Shown here: in pieces, positions 11,700 through 22,555 of the stretch | Layout: the number at the start of each line of letters is the position of its first letter | How positions within the stretch are numbered: the first letter of the stretch is position 1 | Assembly (NCBI GenBank): GCA_021234155.1 | Contig: JAJEKV010000026.1 | Location: forward strand, 1,984,001 to 2,048,000 | Length of the DNA stretch: 64,000 nucleotides | Direction of reading: 5' to 3' | Origin: Isoetes taiwanensis | Lineage: Eukaryota; Streptophyta; Lycopodiopsida; Isoetales; Isoetaceae | Notes under the pieces: model-generated | The model's database searches: none | What the model was told of the DNA's origin: nothing | The model's input: the letters and a program-made list of their open reading frames with translations, nothing else | Position numbers and translations under genes: made by a program

Positions 11700-13190
11700 T
11701 AGCATGCATATGCCCAGGCTCCAACATGCCAAGGTTGGCTCAAACATGCCAAGGTGGCTCAAACATGACACGTGGGCTCTAACATGCCACCTAGGCTCAA
11801 ACATGCCACCTAGGCTCCAACATGCCAAGGTGGCTCGAACATGCCAAGGTGCTCAAACATGCCACCTAATCTCCAACATGCCACCTAGGCTCGAACATGC
11901 CAAGGTGGCTCAAACATGCCACGCAGGCTCCAACATGCCACGTAGGCTCCAATATGCCAAGGTGGCTCAGACATGCCACGCGGGCTCCAACATGCCACCT
12001 AGGCTCCAACATGACAAGGTTTCTCAAACATGCCACCTAGGCTCCAACATGCAACCTAGGCTCAAACATGCCAAGGTGGCTCAGACATGCCACCTAGGCT
12101 CCAACATGCCAAGGTGGCTCAAACATCCCACCTAAGCTCCAAGATGCCACCTAGGCTCAAACATGTCAAGGTGGCTCAAGCATGCCATGTAGGCTCCAAC
12201 ATGCCACCTAGGCTCAAACATGCCTCCTAGGCTCCAACATGCCACCTAGGCTCAAACATGCCAAGGTGGCTCAAACATGCCATGTTGGCTCCAACATGCC
12301 CCGTAGGCTCCAACATGCCAAAGTGGCTCAAACATGCGACATGGGCTCCAACATGCCACTTAGGCTCCAACAGGCTCCAACATGCCACCTAGGCTCCAAA
12401 CGCCAAGGTGGCTCAAACATGCCAGCTAGTCTCCAACAAGCCATCTAGGCTCAAATATGTCAAGGTGGCTCAAACATGCCACGCGGGCTCCAAGGCCACC
12501 TAAGCTCCAACATGCCAAGGTGGCTCAAATATGGCACGTGGGGCTCCAACATGCCACCTAGGCTCCAACATGCCAAGGTGGCTCAAACATGCCACCTAGG
12601 CTTCAACATGCCACCTAGGCTCAAACATGCCAAGGTGGCTCAATATGCCAAGGTGGCTCAAACATGCCATGCGGGCTCGAACATGCCACCTAGGCTCCAA
12701 CAGGCCAATGTGGCTCAAACATGCCAAGGTGGCTCAAACATGCCAAGGTGCTCAAACATGCCACCTAGGCTCCAACATGACAAGGTGGCTCAAACATGTC
12801 ACTTAGGCTCCAACATGCCACCTAGGCTCTGAACATGCCAAGACAACTCAAACATGCCACGCAGGCTCCAACATGCTGTCTTGGCTCCAACATGCTAAGG
12901 TGGCTCACAACAGGCCACCTAGGCTCAAACATGCCAAGGTGGTTCAAACATGCCAAGGTGGCTCAAACATGCCACACGAGCTCCAACATGCCACCTAGAC
13001 TCAAACATGTAAAGGTGGCTAAAATGTGCCACCTAGACTCCAACATGACACCTAGGCTCAAACATGCCAAGGTGGTTCGAACATGCCAAGGTGGCTCAAA
13101 CATGCCACCTAGGCTCCAACATGCCACCTGGACTCAAACATGCCAAGATGGCTCAAAGATGCCATGCGGGCTGCAACATGCCACCTAGGC
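11700..13190 (-). repeat. 19-bp minisatellite array 3, inverted orientation
   Basis: About 78 monomers by length, here read as CCACCTAGGCTCCAACATGC and CCAAGGTGGCTCAAACATGC on the + strand, the complement of arrays 1, 2 and 5. The leader TGTAGCATGC followed by ATGCCC at about 11698 also precedes the array at 27236, so the array has a defined edge. Confidence 0.95.
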
Positions 13191-13321
13191 CAATTTTTTG
13201 AAAAAGGTTTTTTCTTTTTAAGTGAGATAAGTAGGTTTTTCTTAGTGCCCCTAAATTCCCTTGCGACTTCCTTTAAACGTTGTCCTATTTCTTAAAAATG
13301 CTTAGTCATCAATTCTATGTG
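13191..13321 (+). repeat. direct repeat flanking the LINE, left copy
   Basis: The stretch from CCAATTTTTTGAAAAAGG through AGTGCCCCTAAATTCCCTTG is repeated at 16808-16940 in the same orientation. The LINE and the MITE region lie between the two copies. In both copies it follows AGGCC. Confidence 0.75.
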
Positions 13322-13716
13322 TAGTTGATTATGTGTTAGCCAATGATACAGACACTGTTCAGGACTTGATAATTGGGGATAAAGTTGTGGAATCCGACCA
13401 CACACCTGTGCACTTCATCATTCAATGCATGCATGATGTCACAAAAGAGCCATATTCCACGCAGACTGCCAGACTGAAACTCACATATGACAAGCATGCA
13501 GAATATAGAAAATACTTGGAGGCGCTAATTGAGGCTAAAGATTGGACGGGCGAGCTTGAAAATGAAATAAAACATTTTATTGAGCTATTCTTGAGGTCGC
13601 CACATGCACATTTGGGACAACTAAAAATAAAAATAGAAGTACAAAGCATAAAGGGTGGTTCGATTATGATTGTAGGCGTGCCAAAGCGTAAAACTACCAA
13701 AGGGTTTGAAGTGTAA
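13322..13716 (+). pseudogene. LINE endonuclease C-terminal fragment
   Basis: The frame encodes VESDHTPVHF, which matches the SDH motif containing the catalytic His of APE-like endonucleases. The upstream catalytic residues are missing because the element is truncated. The frame stops at 13716, and the linker to the reverse transcriptase lies in another frame. Confidence 0.7.
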
Positions 13717-13882
13717 GCCTAAATGGTACCGCTCTCTGTTGCGTAGGAAAAAGCATGACTACTTTCGTAGGAGACAAGTATGGCTAAACCAAAAACTGCA
13801 TGATGACCCAAAGACTTTTTGGAGAACGCTGCAAACAAGGAAAGCACATAACCAAATTTTGATTTGGATCGGTTGAAAGAGC

Positions 13883-14623
13883 ATGTTAAGATGCTCTATG
13901 AGATCCCAATTTAGCAAGAAAATGCCAAAGCACAAGCTTGATGATGAACTGTTCAATGAGGAAGATGTCTCTTGTGCGCTTAAAAAGCTATCAAACGGAA
14001 AGGCAAAGGACACGCAGGGATTGGCAGCAGAGTTGTTTAAATGGTGTGGCAGAAATGCTTTGAGGGTACTGACCAGTTTGCTAAATAAAGCCCTTATAAG
14101 TGGTTTACCAAAGAGATGGCAGGAAAATATGGTTTATCCTATTCACAAGGCTGGAGATAAGACTGTAGCATCTAATTATAGGACCATACTAGTTGGGAGT
14201 ACATTCACTAAAATAATAGCCACTATGCTTGAGCAACGGATTAGTCATTGGACAGAGACAGAAGGCAAGAGAAGTATCTTTCAGGCTGGTTTCAGGAAAG
14301 ATTATAGCACACTCGATCATGCACTGGTGTTGAGGATCTTGTTTGAAAAGGCAAGAAGGCCGAGGCAGTCACTATATCTTGCATTCGTAGACTTCTCGAA
14401 AGCATTCGATATGGTGCCACGAAAGAATTTAGACGTGAGAATGGAAGAACTAGGAGTGCCATTTAATTTGAGAACTGCAGTAGCTCAACTCTACTCAGAG
14501 GTCAGATTAAGATTGGCAAATGGGATCGACACTGAGCTTCTTAGCACTATTGGGGTGAGACAGGGGTGCCCGCTGTCTCCTACGCTCTTTGGTTTGTACA
14601 TTGACGAACCGATGAATGGTTAA
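13883..14623 (+). pseudogene. LINE reverse transcriptase, truncated by frameshift
   Basis: About 246 codons cover the fingers and palm of a non-LTR reverse transcriptase: KLSNGKAKDTQGLAAELFKW, the YPIHKAGDK segment, SNYRTI, the catalytic-Asp segment LAFVDFSKAFDMVPR, and the GVRQGCPLSPTLFGLYID motif. The frame ends before the YADD box. Around 14683-14694 the DNA reads IADD followed by VILI in another frame, so the first residue of YADD is changed and the frame is shifted. The enzyme is not functional as read. Confidence 0.85.
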
Positions 14624-15135
14624 GACAAAGATGCTTGGCGAGAACCGATCTAGGGGTTATCTCGTGCGAGTTATTGATCTATCGCCGATGACGTAATACT
14701 TATATCATCTACAAAGGAAGGGTTACTGATCTATGTTAGACATGCTTTCAAATTTTGCATGAAGAAGGAGATGCGGTCAACCCCACCAAGACCAAGGTGA
14801 TGGTGGTGAACTAGAGAAAGGCCGTAATTCAGCCACAAGGGCCGGATAGTAGAGACAACGGAGGTATACAAATACTTGGGATTGGAATTTGAATCGAAAT
14901 ATTCATGGAAATCCCGTGTTGATAAGAGAGTCACGTGGGGAAAAACGCTTCTTTACGCATTGATGAGAAGTTGTTGGCGTGCTAATTTAAGAAGCTGGCA
15001 TTGCGCAAAATGCTTTTAAATCTCCGTTCGCAACCATTGTCTTTGTATGGCTCGCCAATTTGGGGCCCAATTTGTCCTCAAGCATTGGCAAAAGATAGAG
15101 CAAGTTCTTAAACTGCTTTACTTGAAGAATTTGGG

Positions 15136-15800
15136 GTGAAAACCCGCACGCCAGACGCTATGCTTCTAGCCGAGGCGGGTTTGCTTCCTTTAGAAGCCGA
15201 GGCCTTATACCGCACGATAAACTTTGTAAATCGGTTAGAGCTGCAATCTGAACTCAGCTGTCAAAAGGGCATTAGAATGCTCCGTAAGCTCGGCCGGTGG
15301 CGTGAAGTGTTAGCGTGGGCAGCCAAGTGGGTATTACCCCGAGATATTTGGCCGAATCGCTTTCGGTGCAAGGAACCGGTACAAGACAAAGTGGTAGAGA
15401 GACTTTGGTCTCATAAGGGCAAAATATGACAAAGTATACCGAAGAGGTAAACCCAATGTTGACATATATGGAACCCGATTATGTGAAGGCGGACTTGTCT
15501 AAGCATAAGAAACAGACTATTGCCAGATATAGATTGAGCTCCCACCACCTTATGGTGGAAATAGGGAGATGGAAGGGAATTCCGAGGGAAGACAGGAAAT
15601 GTCCCTTCTGCACCCTTGATGCTATCGAGGATGAGAAACATGTCTTCATTGAGTGTCCGGAGTATGTACATATAAGAGAGAAATTTGGCATATATCAATC
15701 TCAATTGGACAGTATTTTCGAGTTGGAGCCACACATCCTTGGTTGCTTTGTCAAGGAAGTGGACTCACACCACTCATTATTGATGAGTTTGAGCAAATAA
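15136..15800 (+). pseudogene. LINE ORF2 C-terminal region with Cys/His motif
   Basis: Two overlapping frames (15136-15429 and 15426-15800) cover the C-terminal part. The second has CPFC followed by EDEKHVFIECP, a C-x2-C...H-x4-C zinc-knuckle-like pattern. The same arrangement occurs in the LINE at 25689-25892 on the - strand. A frameshift near 15428 separates the two pieces. Confidence 0.7.
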
Positions 15801-15889
15801 GTGTAAACCAGCCCCATGACCTTCAAGGTCCCAAACGGGCTTCAGATAATCTATTATTATTATTATATAATCTATATTTTGCCATTCGC

Positions 15890-16211
15890 CCAAACATGAA
15901 AGACCAAGGTTGTACTTCAATCTTGGTTGGCCTTGCTTACGTGGCATGACACGTCCCCCCCACGTGATGATATGGTCAAAATCTGCTTCATTAGTGCAGA
16001 GTGGCAATACAGAGTGGAATAGTGACACAGAAGGTGACGTGGCAATGATATAGCACTATAATGATGAGGTGGCATCAAACGATTAAAAAACTTCCTTTTT
16101 TTTTACCCCTCTTGAGAAAGTGACTATATTACGGGAGATGACATGGCATGTATGTTGAGGTGGCAAATGAAGGGTAGAAGAATGAAGAATGTACATGGAC
16201 AATTTGACAAC
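15890..16211 (+). mobile_element. relative of the minisatellite host element, without array
   Basis: The flank GGCCTTGCTTACGTGGCATG and then TGCAGAGTGGCAATACAGAG (about 15991) match the two sides of array 1 (about 7203 and 7869). Only about 60 bp separate the two flanks here, against about 650 bp with the array. Confidence 0.5.
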
Positions 16212-16214
16212 TTA

Positions 16215-16545
16215 GGCCCAGATTCCACTAACCTGGCAGTTTCTAGATCTTCTGGCAAGAACTAGCGGGCGATCGGCAACAAAACATGGCTTATCTACCA
16301 TCATCTACATTCCATTGCAGTTCTGGCACTTCATGATTCCAAGCTTTGTTCATCCGAGCTGTCAAAATTTCCTGAAACTCCCGGGCAAGATCCCCCGTCT
16401 GTTATTTCTGTGATAACTCACTCCACGTCGGAAACTTCCACCCAGAATTCTGACTGCAATGGAATCGCAACAAGGATGTCAATTGATTAGTTGTGGCTCC
16501 CTGATTCGTTCCTGTAGCAACTGACGGCGCAGTGGAATCTGGGCC
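16215..16545 (+). mobile_element. PIF/Harbinger-like MITE 1
   Basis: The 331-bp element starts with GGCCCAGATTCCACT and ends with AGTGGAATCTGGGCC, a perfect 15-bp terminal inverted repeat with weaker similarity continuing inward. It is flanked by TTA on both sides (16212-16214 and 16546-16548). A 3-bp TTA/TAA target duplication and GGCC ends are typical of Tourist-type MITEs. There is no coding sequence inside. A closely related flank without the element lies at 16657-16705. Confidence 0.85.
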
Positions 16546-16548
16546 TTA

Positions 16549-16805
16549 AAAAAAAAACATATTTCTCCATGGTGGCATGGCATTTCTTTGGATGATGTGG
16601 CATGCCACATGATGACTAAGCATTTTATGCACTTTAAATAGAAATGACTAGGCCAATGAAGGGTGGAAGAATGAAGAATGTACATGGACAATTTGGCAAC
16701 TTAAAAAAAAAAACATATTTCTCCATGGTGGCATGGCATTTCTTTGGATGATGTGGCATGCCACATGATGACTAAGCATTTATGCCCTTTAAATATAAAT
16801 GACTA
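16549..16805 (+). repeat. tandem duplication of the MITE target region
   Basis: The stretch with CATATTTCTCCATGGTGGCA occurs at about 16558 and again at about 16713. The preceding flank AAGAATGTACATGGACAATT occurs at about 16184 and again at about 16672. The second flank copy runs straight into CAACTTAAAAAA and so preserves the site without the MITE. Confidence 0.8.
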
Positions 16806-16940
16806 GGCCAATTTTTTGAAAAAGGCTTTTTTTAAGTGAGATAAATAGGCTTTTTCTAGTGCCCCTAAATTCCCTTGCCGATTCCTTTATGAAACGTTAA
16901 AAGTTGTTATTTTTCTTGTAAAAATGCCTAATCATCATAT
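16806..16940 (+). repeat. direct repeat flanking the LINE, right copy
   Basis: Matches 13191-13321 with a few indels; see that entry. Confidence 0.75.
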
Positions 16941-17521
16941 CCTCATCGTCTACATCATGCAGTTTTCTCATCGGCAGTTTCCTCTATATCATGCTTAGTC
17001 ATCATATCCTCTTCGGCAATTTGCTGTTGTTTGTTGTGATGTACAATTTTCCTGCCATGTAATAACCTGTCTAAGAATATGTAACAGTGCATAGTGTATG
17101 AAATGAGATACTTGTGTTTCTACTTAACATGAATATAATGAGATTCAGCTATCAATGTATTATAATTCAGTTGAATTTGCACTTCTTGAGTAGTTGCAAG
17201 TCTAGGGCCTAGAAGCCGGGTAGGTCTGATGCCGACCATGTGAAAGAACCATGGTCATGGCAATTTACTTGCTGCATGGTTCGAAAATAGGGGGGTTTGG
17301 CCTAGAAAAATCTTGCCATTGGCAATTTTTCGGTCCTTTTTTCAAAAAAAAATCCAAAGAAATCCGGAAATTAGGCTTCAAAAAATCTGGAAATCTGGTA
17401 ATATCAAATGTGGCCTGCATTTTTCCCAGTTCGGTGAGCCACTAAATTCGAGCCCTGTTGCTCCCGTGAGAATGTGCGCTATAATCTCGCCGCACCATTG
17501 ACTTGTGCAGGTGAAATAAGG
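16941..17521. other. noncoding stretch, nothing recognised
   Basis: AT-rich, with stops in all frames and short repeats of CATCATATCCTC near its left side. Confidence 0.4.
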
Positions 17522-17570
17522 GGACCTTTGATTAGAAGATTCTGTAGAATCTCCTATAATCCAAAGGTCC
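17522..17570. other. 49-bp imperfect palindrome
   Basis: GGACCTTTGATTAGAAGATT is matched by the reverse complement of the right arm, which ends in TAATCCAAAGGTCC, with one or two mismatches and a very short loop. It could be the joined ends of a foldback element or a chance hairpin. It lies about 300 bp upstream of the transporter fragment. Confidence 0.6.
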
Positions 17571-17821
17571 AAAATAAACAAAAGGAAGCAATTCAAATTT
17601 CAAATTGGTTCTAAATGGGCGAGATATCGAATTTATTGTCGATCTACCCTAATGTATCTCTAACCCTAACCTAATATTCTCATTTTCATGTCGACTCCAG
17701 CAGCTACTTCGACCGCCTGGCGGATCCGACTCCAGCTACCATGGCTCCAGCATGATTCTTGCAGTTTCGGTGAACACCTGGTGGATCCGACCCTCTTGGC
17801 CTCTTCTCCTTTGCGGCCCCC

Positions 17822-18061
17822 TTGCCCTTGTGTTTGTCTTCCCATTTTCTTCACCTCCTCTATTTTGTAATCCTCTGTCTGATCGGCTCTCTAATTCTTC
17901 GATTCACTCCCAAACGAGAAAATCAAAGGGTAAGCTACATAGATGCCCTATTTTATGTAGCTTCTGCTACCACCGTCACAGGGCTGGCAAGCATCAATCC
18001 GGAATGGCTAAATCCGACGGATCTGTTGTTTTTGATGGCGCTTATGCTTTTGGGCAGTTAA
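17822..18061 (+). pseudogene. Trk/Ktr/HKT-family cation transporter fragment (first pore)
   Basis: An open frame, extending left to about 17780 without a Met, encodes a hydrophobic helix (LYFVILCLIGSLILRF). This is followed by ALFYVASATTVTGL, which fits the first P-loop signature of Trk/Ktr/HKT K+/Na+ transporters, and then by a second hydrophobic helix ending LLFLMALMLLGS and a stop. Family members have four such helix-pore-helix units in 400-500 residues; only about 80 residues are visible. No further transporter exon is recognisable in the next kilobase. I read it as a truncated fragment, though an exon with unseen neighbours is possible. Confidence 0.55.
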
Positions 18062-18224
18062 ATCATGCTTTTGGATTGATTTTACACAACGAACCATTTG
18101 TGGTGTCAGGTAATTTTCCTTTGCTTTTGCATTTGCGGCTATACTGGAATTTGTTTTTGGATACAAACCATTTTTACCTTGCATTTTTTAGACCATTTCC
18201 AGCAGACCAGTTCCGGAAGGATAT

Positions 18225-18470
18225 TAAGTAAACCATTTCCAGCAGGGTTCTTTTGGTGCAAGGCTTTCTTCTTGCTCCTGCAGCTATATCAAGTTCTTGT
18301 GAGTTGTGTTTTCTGTTTTTCTTATGTTTAACAATTCTTGTGAGTTGTGTTTTCTGTTTCTTTTCCTTATGTTTAACAAGACTATTTCAACAGGGTTCTT
18401 TTGGTGTAAGCCTTTCTTCTTGCTCCTGCAGTTATATCTAGTTCTTGTGAGTTCTGTGTTTATCTTTCTG
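18225..18470 (+). repeat. imperfect tandem repeat, about 165-bp unit
   Basis: CAGGGTTCTTTTGGTG followed by CTTTCTTCTTGCTCCTGCAG occurs at about 18243 and about 18393. The phrase TTCTTGTGAGTT recurs three times. The open frames here are hydrophobic by composition only. Confidence 0.7.
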
Positions 18471-19139
18471 TTTCTTTTTTCTCAAGTTCAAGGGCTTAAT
18501 AGCTTTGTATGCAGGAAGAAGATATGTCTTTCTTTAGATTGGCAGCGTATAATTGATTTAAAGGAACAAGTTATTGAAGAAAGAAGATACTGGTATCTCC
18601 CTCCTTATATTTTTTTTAAAAGCATATTTGTCCTTTTGCTTTCACATTGATCTGCTTGTTTCTGGCTTTGCAGATATATGGAAGCCCCCTGTTTTTCATC
18701 CCATGTTTTTAGAACATAAAGCGAATTGTCATTTGAAATATGTTGCAGAACATAAAGCGGGCAGATTGGGATTGGAATATGCTGCAGATTGGTCTTTGTT
18801 ACAATCTGAATTACTTATCTCAGCCTGCTTCTATGCTTGAGCTCGCCACATTTTTGGCAGCAACATATTCTCCCAATACTTTGCCACATTATTGGCAGCA
18901 ACATATTCTTCCAATACTACAACATGGCTACTGTATGCTTTGAAAACAACAAGAAGTTAAAGAAGTTATGTAATATTTCAAATTGGGAATATATACTATG
19001 TTTACTTTTTAAAACAATGCAAAATTCCTTTGTTTTTAGTGTAATTCTCTTTCCTCGTGACAACCGAAAACAATTGTATTTCTTAAGTTTCTTATATTTA
19101 TTGTTTTTGTTTGAATGCAACAAATTGTTTCTTTAAAAC
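18471..19139. other. noncoding stretch with a two-copy short tandem repeat
   Basis: The phrase TTGGCAGCAACATATTCT occurs at about 18855 and 18893. Otherwise AT-rich with no recognised gene. Confidence 0.45.
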
Positions 19140-19533
19140 TACATTAAAAAGTATGTGTTATTGTACAAAAAATAACACAGTGGAAGGATGAAAACAACAT
19201 GTGGACAATTGAAGAAAAACTATGCCAAAGATGTTACATATGAAGACCATGCATTGTTTTTAGGTGAAGGCCACGTCTAAAAACTTTGTGTTGTTTTTGT
19301 TTCTGACCGAAAACCACACATAAAACTATGCGTTGTTTCTCTATAAAAACTACGGGGAAAACCACACATCCACGCATGAAAATTACACGTCTTTTGTGTG
19401 TGAAAAACCACACTAAAAAAATACGCGTTGTTTCTAGCATTTTCGGAACATTACAACACATTGTCTTTATGTGTTGTTTTTTTGCAAAAAAGACAGCAAA
19501 AAACAACACATAGAGCAGATTTTAGGGTTATAG
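19140..19533 (+). mobile_element. A/C-rich CACTA-like subterminal region and end
   Basis: It resembles 10274-10631 and 26670-27049 and ends in AGATTTTAGGGTTATAG. The complement reads CTATAACCCTAAAATCT, lacking only the outer CA of a CACTA-type end. It abuts the 660-bp repeat exactly at CTCTCGACC. Confidence 0.4.
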
Positions 19534-19570
19534 CTCTCGACCACTTCCGAGGCAGTGAAGCCTGCAAAAA

Positions 19571-19601
19571 CCTAAACCCTACAGATTTAGTAGGGTTTAG
19601 G
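19571..19601. other. telomere-motif hairpin (copy B, partial unit)
   Basis: CCTAAACCCTAC and GTAGGGTTTAGG arms around a 7-nt loop, identical to 5354-5384. Confidence 0.8.
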
Positions 19602-20162
19602 TGTCATGGCACCAAAACTGCACCATCTCCTAATCCCACCGTTCAAATGGCAGCTCAAGTCCCATGAAACATCTCCAAAAAGAAAAAATGGACATCCACT
19701 GCACGGATGCGCTAACCCCCAAATTTTCCCCTTTCTGACGTAAGGGCGCGACGGGGAAATGGCGTGTTCCAACAGTTAAGCCTCTCTAGCGAGCTCGAAA
19801 TGGAAGTTTGACTTCTTGATATAGGAAACTATTCGACCTTCCATCCAACTCCTTGGCTAGCATGCTAGTCTATACATAGCATATATCCGAACGTTTGATC
19901 AATCCTCTGCCCCTGAAACATGTGTTCTAGAGTAACTATGGCCTTCTGGATGCAACTGCACAGTCGAACCGCCGTTCTGTGCCTTCCTTGCATGCCCAGT
20001 CGCACGATGTCTAGCTTTCCGAGCCATCGCGAGGGGGCAAGTTTGAAACTGGTGCCCAAGGAGGGTTTTTTTGTTCTCTCTCTTGGGATCTCTCTTTGGA
20101 CCCTCGATAAAACCCTGCACGCAAGCTCTCGACCACTTTCGAGGCAGGGAAGGCTGCCAACA

Positions 20163-20193
20163 CCTAAACCCTACAGATTTAGTAGGGTTTAGG
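20163..20193. other. telomere-motif hairpin (copy B, unit 1)
   Basis: Same 12-bp arms and 7-nt loop. Confidence 0.8.
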
Positions 20194-20826
20194 TGTCAGG
20201 GCAACAAAACTGCACCATCTCCTAATCCCACCGTTCAAATGGCAGCTCATATCCCATGAAACGTCTCCAAAAAGAAAAAATGGACATCCACTGCACGGAT
20301 GTGCTAACCCCCAAATTTTCCCCTTTCTGACGTAAGGACGCGACGGGGAAATGGCGTGTTCCCACAGTTAAGCCTCTCTAGCGAGCTCAAAATGTAATTT
20401 TGACTTCATGAATGAGTCCAAAGCATCCATTGTACTCTAGGGACCAATTATTATGACCATCTGTAACCAAACCCAGCTTGATATAGGAAATTATTCGACC
20501 TTCCATCCAACTCCTTGGCTAGCATGGTAGTCTATACATAGCATATATCCGAAAGTTTGATCAATCCTCTGCCCCTCAAACATGTGTCCTGGAGTAACTC
20601 TGGCCTTCTGGATGCAACTGCACAGTCGAACCGCCGTTCTGTGCCTTCCTTGCATGCCCAGACGCACGATGTCTAGCTTGTTCCGAACCATCGCGAGGGG
20701 GCAAGTTTGAAACTGGTGCCCAAGGAGGGTTTTTTTGTTCTCTCTCTTGGGATCTCTCTTTGGACCCTCGATAAAACCCTGCACGCAAGCTCTCGACCAC
20801 TTCCGAGGCAGGGAAGGCTGCCAAAA

Positions 20827-20857
20827 CCTAAACCCTACAGATTTAGTAGGGTTTAGG
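20827..20857. other. telomere-motif hairpin (copy B, unit 2)
   Basis: Same 12-bp arms and 7-nt loop. Confidence 0.8.
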
Positions 20858-21232
20858 TATCAAGGCAACAAAACTGCACCGTCTCCTAATCCCACCGTTC
20901 AAATGGTAGCTCATATCCCATGAAACGTCTCCAAAAAGAAAAAATGGACATCCACTGCACGGATGTGCTAACCCCCAAATTTTCCTCTTTCTGACGTAAG
21001 GGCGCGACGGGGAAATGGCGTGTTCCCATAGTTAAGCCTCTATAGCGAGCTCGAAATGCAATTTTGACTTCATGAATGAGTCCAAAGCATCCATTGGACC
21101 AATTATTATGACCATCTGTAACCAAACTCAGCTTGATATAGGAAACTATTCGACCTTCCATCCAACTCCTTGGCTAGCATGCTAGTCTATACATAGCATA
21201 TATCCGAACGTTTGATCAATCCTCTGCCCCTC

Positions 21233-21870
21233 AAACATTACCCTCCAAACATCGACATTACCCTCGGAACCACGTTTCGTGGGCAGAAGACCACCCTTTC
21301 TCCAAGAAGCGCCAAAGAAGCTCATGTCCAACACGTTCCTAGTCAATTGGCGTAAGAGATGGCTGCAGAATATTGTCAGGTAGAGGGTTCGTGTTTCTTT
21401 CGTTGCCGAAAATGACCGTATAACTTAGTCCCTAGGGTAATGTCACCATTCCGGACGACATGGCGAAGTCGAATCTCCATTCCGGAGCCTTTGTACTGCT
21501 CGAAAGACAAAACACTTGGGTTTCTACATGGTCTAGCGCAGGACGCTTCACGGTTTGATAAGTTCTCCCGGACGGATCTTGGATTTTTTTGAACCTGCTC
21601 GAAGCAGCTTACTTGAATGGTGGATTCAACGGTCGGATAGAGAAATCGAGCTCCGGGAGGGAGGGCATTGGCATTTGCCCGCCTGAAGGAGCACTGGTAG
21701 GAAAGGCTGCCTCGGCAACCTTTCTGAGGTTCTTCCCCTCGGGTCTGACCTCTTCCCTCTGGTGAGGAAGCCGCGCAAAGTCCTGGCCTGGTTCAATTTG
21801 GGGAAGGGTGTTAGCGCAAGATCCCTCTGTTCTATCCATTGCCAAACTCCTCTATCAAAAATTCCAAAGG
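21233..21870 (-). repeat. R1 dispersed repeat, copy B
   Basis: Near-identical to 6421-7060 and inverted relative to 49624-51290. No coding motif is visible. Confidence 0.7.
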
Positions 21871-22056
21871 TTATTATCATATTTCTTGCATAAAGTCCTA
21901 GTCATCATGTCCATGTCACCACCATCTAGCCATGTCACCCAAAAATTGCCAACATCACCCAATGAAAAGACCAGAGATGGATATCTTTTCATTTTTGGCC
22001 TAGTCAAAACGTGGCCTTGCTTACTTGGCATGCCATGTCACCACTTGGAGTGCCTA

Positions 22057-22555
22057 GGTGGCATGTTGGAGCCCACATGGCATGTTTGAGCCACCTTGGC
22101 ATGTTGGAGCCCGCGTGGCATGTTTGAGCCACCTTGGCATGTTTGTGCCACCTTGGCATGTTTGAGCCAAGGTGGCATGTTGGAGCCTAGGTGGCATGTT
22201 TGAGCCACGTTGGCATGTTGGAGCCTAGGTGGCATGTTGTGAGCCACCTTGGCATGTACTTGAACCTAGGTGGCATGTTGGATCCTAGGTGGCATGTTTG
22301 AGCCACCTTCCCATGCTTGAGCCATCTTGGCAAGTTGGAGCTTAGGTGGCATGTTTGAGCCACCTTGGCTTGTTGGAGCCTAGGTGGCATGTTGGAGCAC
22401 ATGTGGCATGTTTGAGCCACCTTCGCATGTTTGAGCCTAGTGGCATGTTGGAGCCCGCGTGGCATGTTAGAGCCGGTGTGGCATGTTGGAGTCACCTTGG
22501 CATGTTGGAGTCACCTTGGTGGCATGTTTGAGCCTAGATGGCATGTTTGAGCCAA
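22057..22555 (+). repeat. 19-bp minisatellite array 4
   Basis: Copy B equivalent of array 1, with the same order of variant monomers and a few point changes. The monomer phase was therefore kept after the duplication. Confidence 0.95.

Larger units (their letters stand above)
13322..15875 (+). mobile_element. 5'-truncated LINE (non-LTR retrotransposon), degenerate
   Basis: Domains appear in ORF2 order: the end of an APE-type endonuclease, a reverse transcriptase, and a C-terminal cysteine/histidine region. They are split over several frames by indels. The left end starts inside the endonuclease (reading DYVLANDTDTVQDL), as expected for 5' truncation during target-primed reverse transcription. 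The right end is a short ATT/TAA-rich tail near 15852-15872. ORF1 and the endonuclease N-terminus are absent, so the copy cannot move by itself. Confidence 0.85.
19534..21230 (+). repeat. 660-bp tandem units (copy B): partial unit plus two full units
   Basis: The same units as 5150-6415; landmark positions of about 19971 and 20633 give a period of 662. The first unit (19534 to about 19910) starts abruptly at CTCTCGACCACTTCC. The telomere-motif hairpin occurs at 19571, 20163 and 20827. Confidence 0.85.

Noticed and set aside
11662-13188. Long open frames (up to 168 codons) in the minisatellite arrays
   Set aside because: A 19-bp unit read three times gives 19 codons, so repetitive peptides appear in several frames and on both strands. 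They have no start context or domain and break at each indel.
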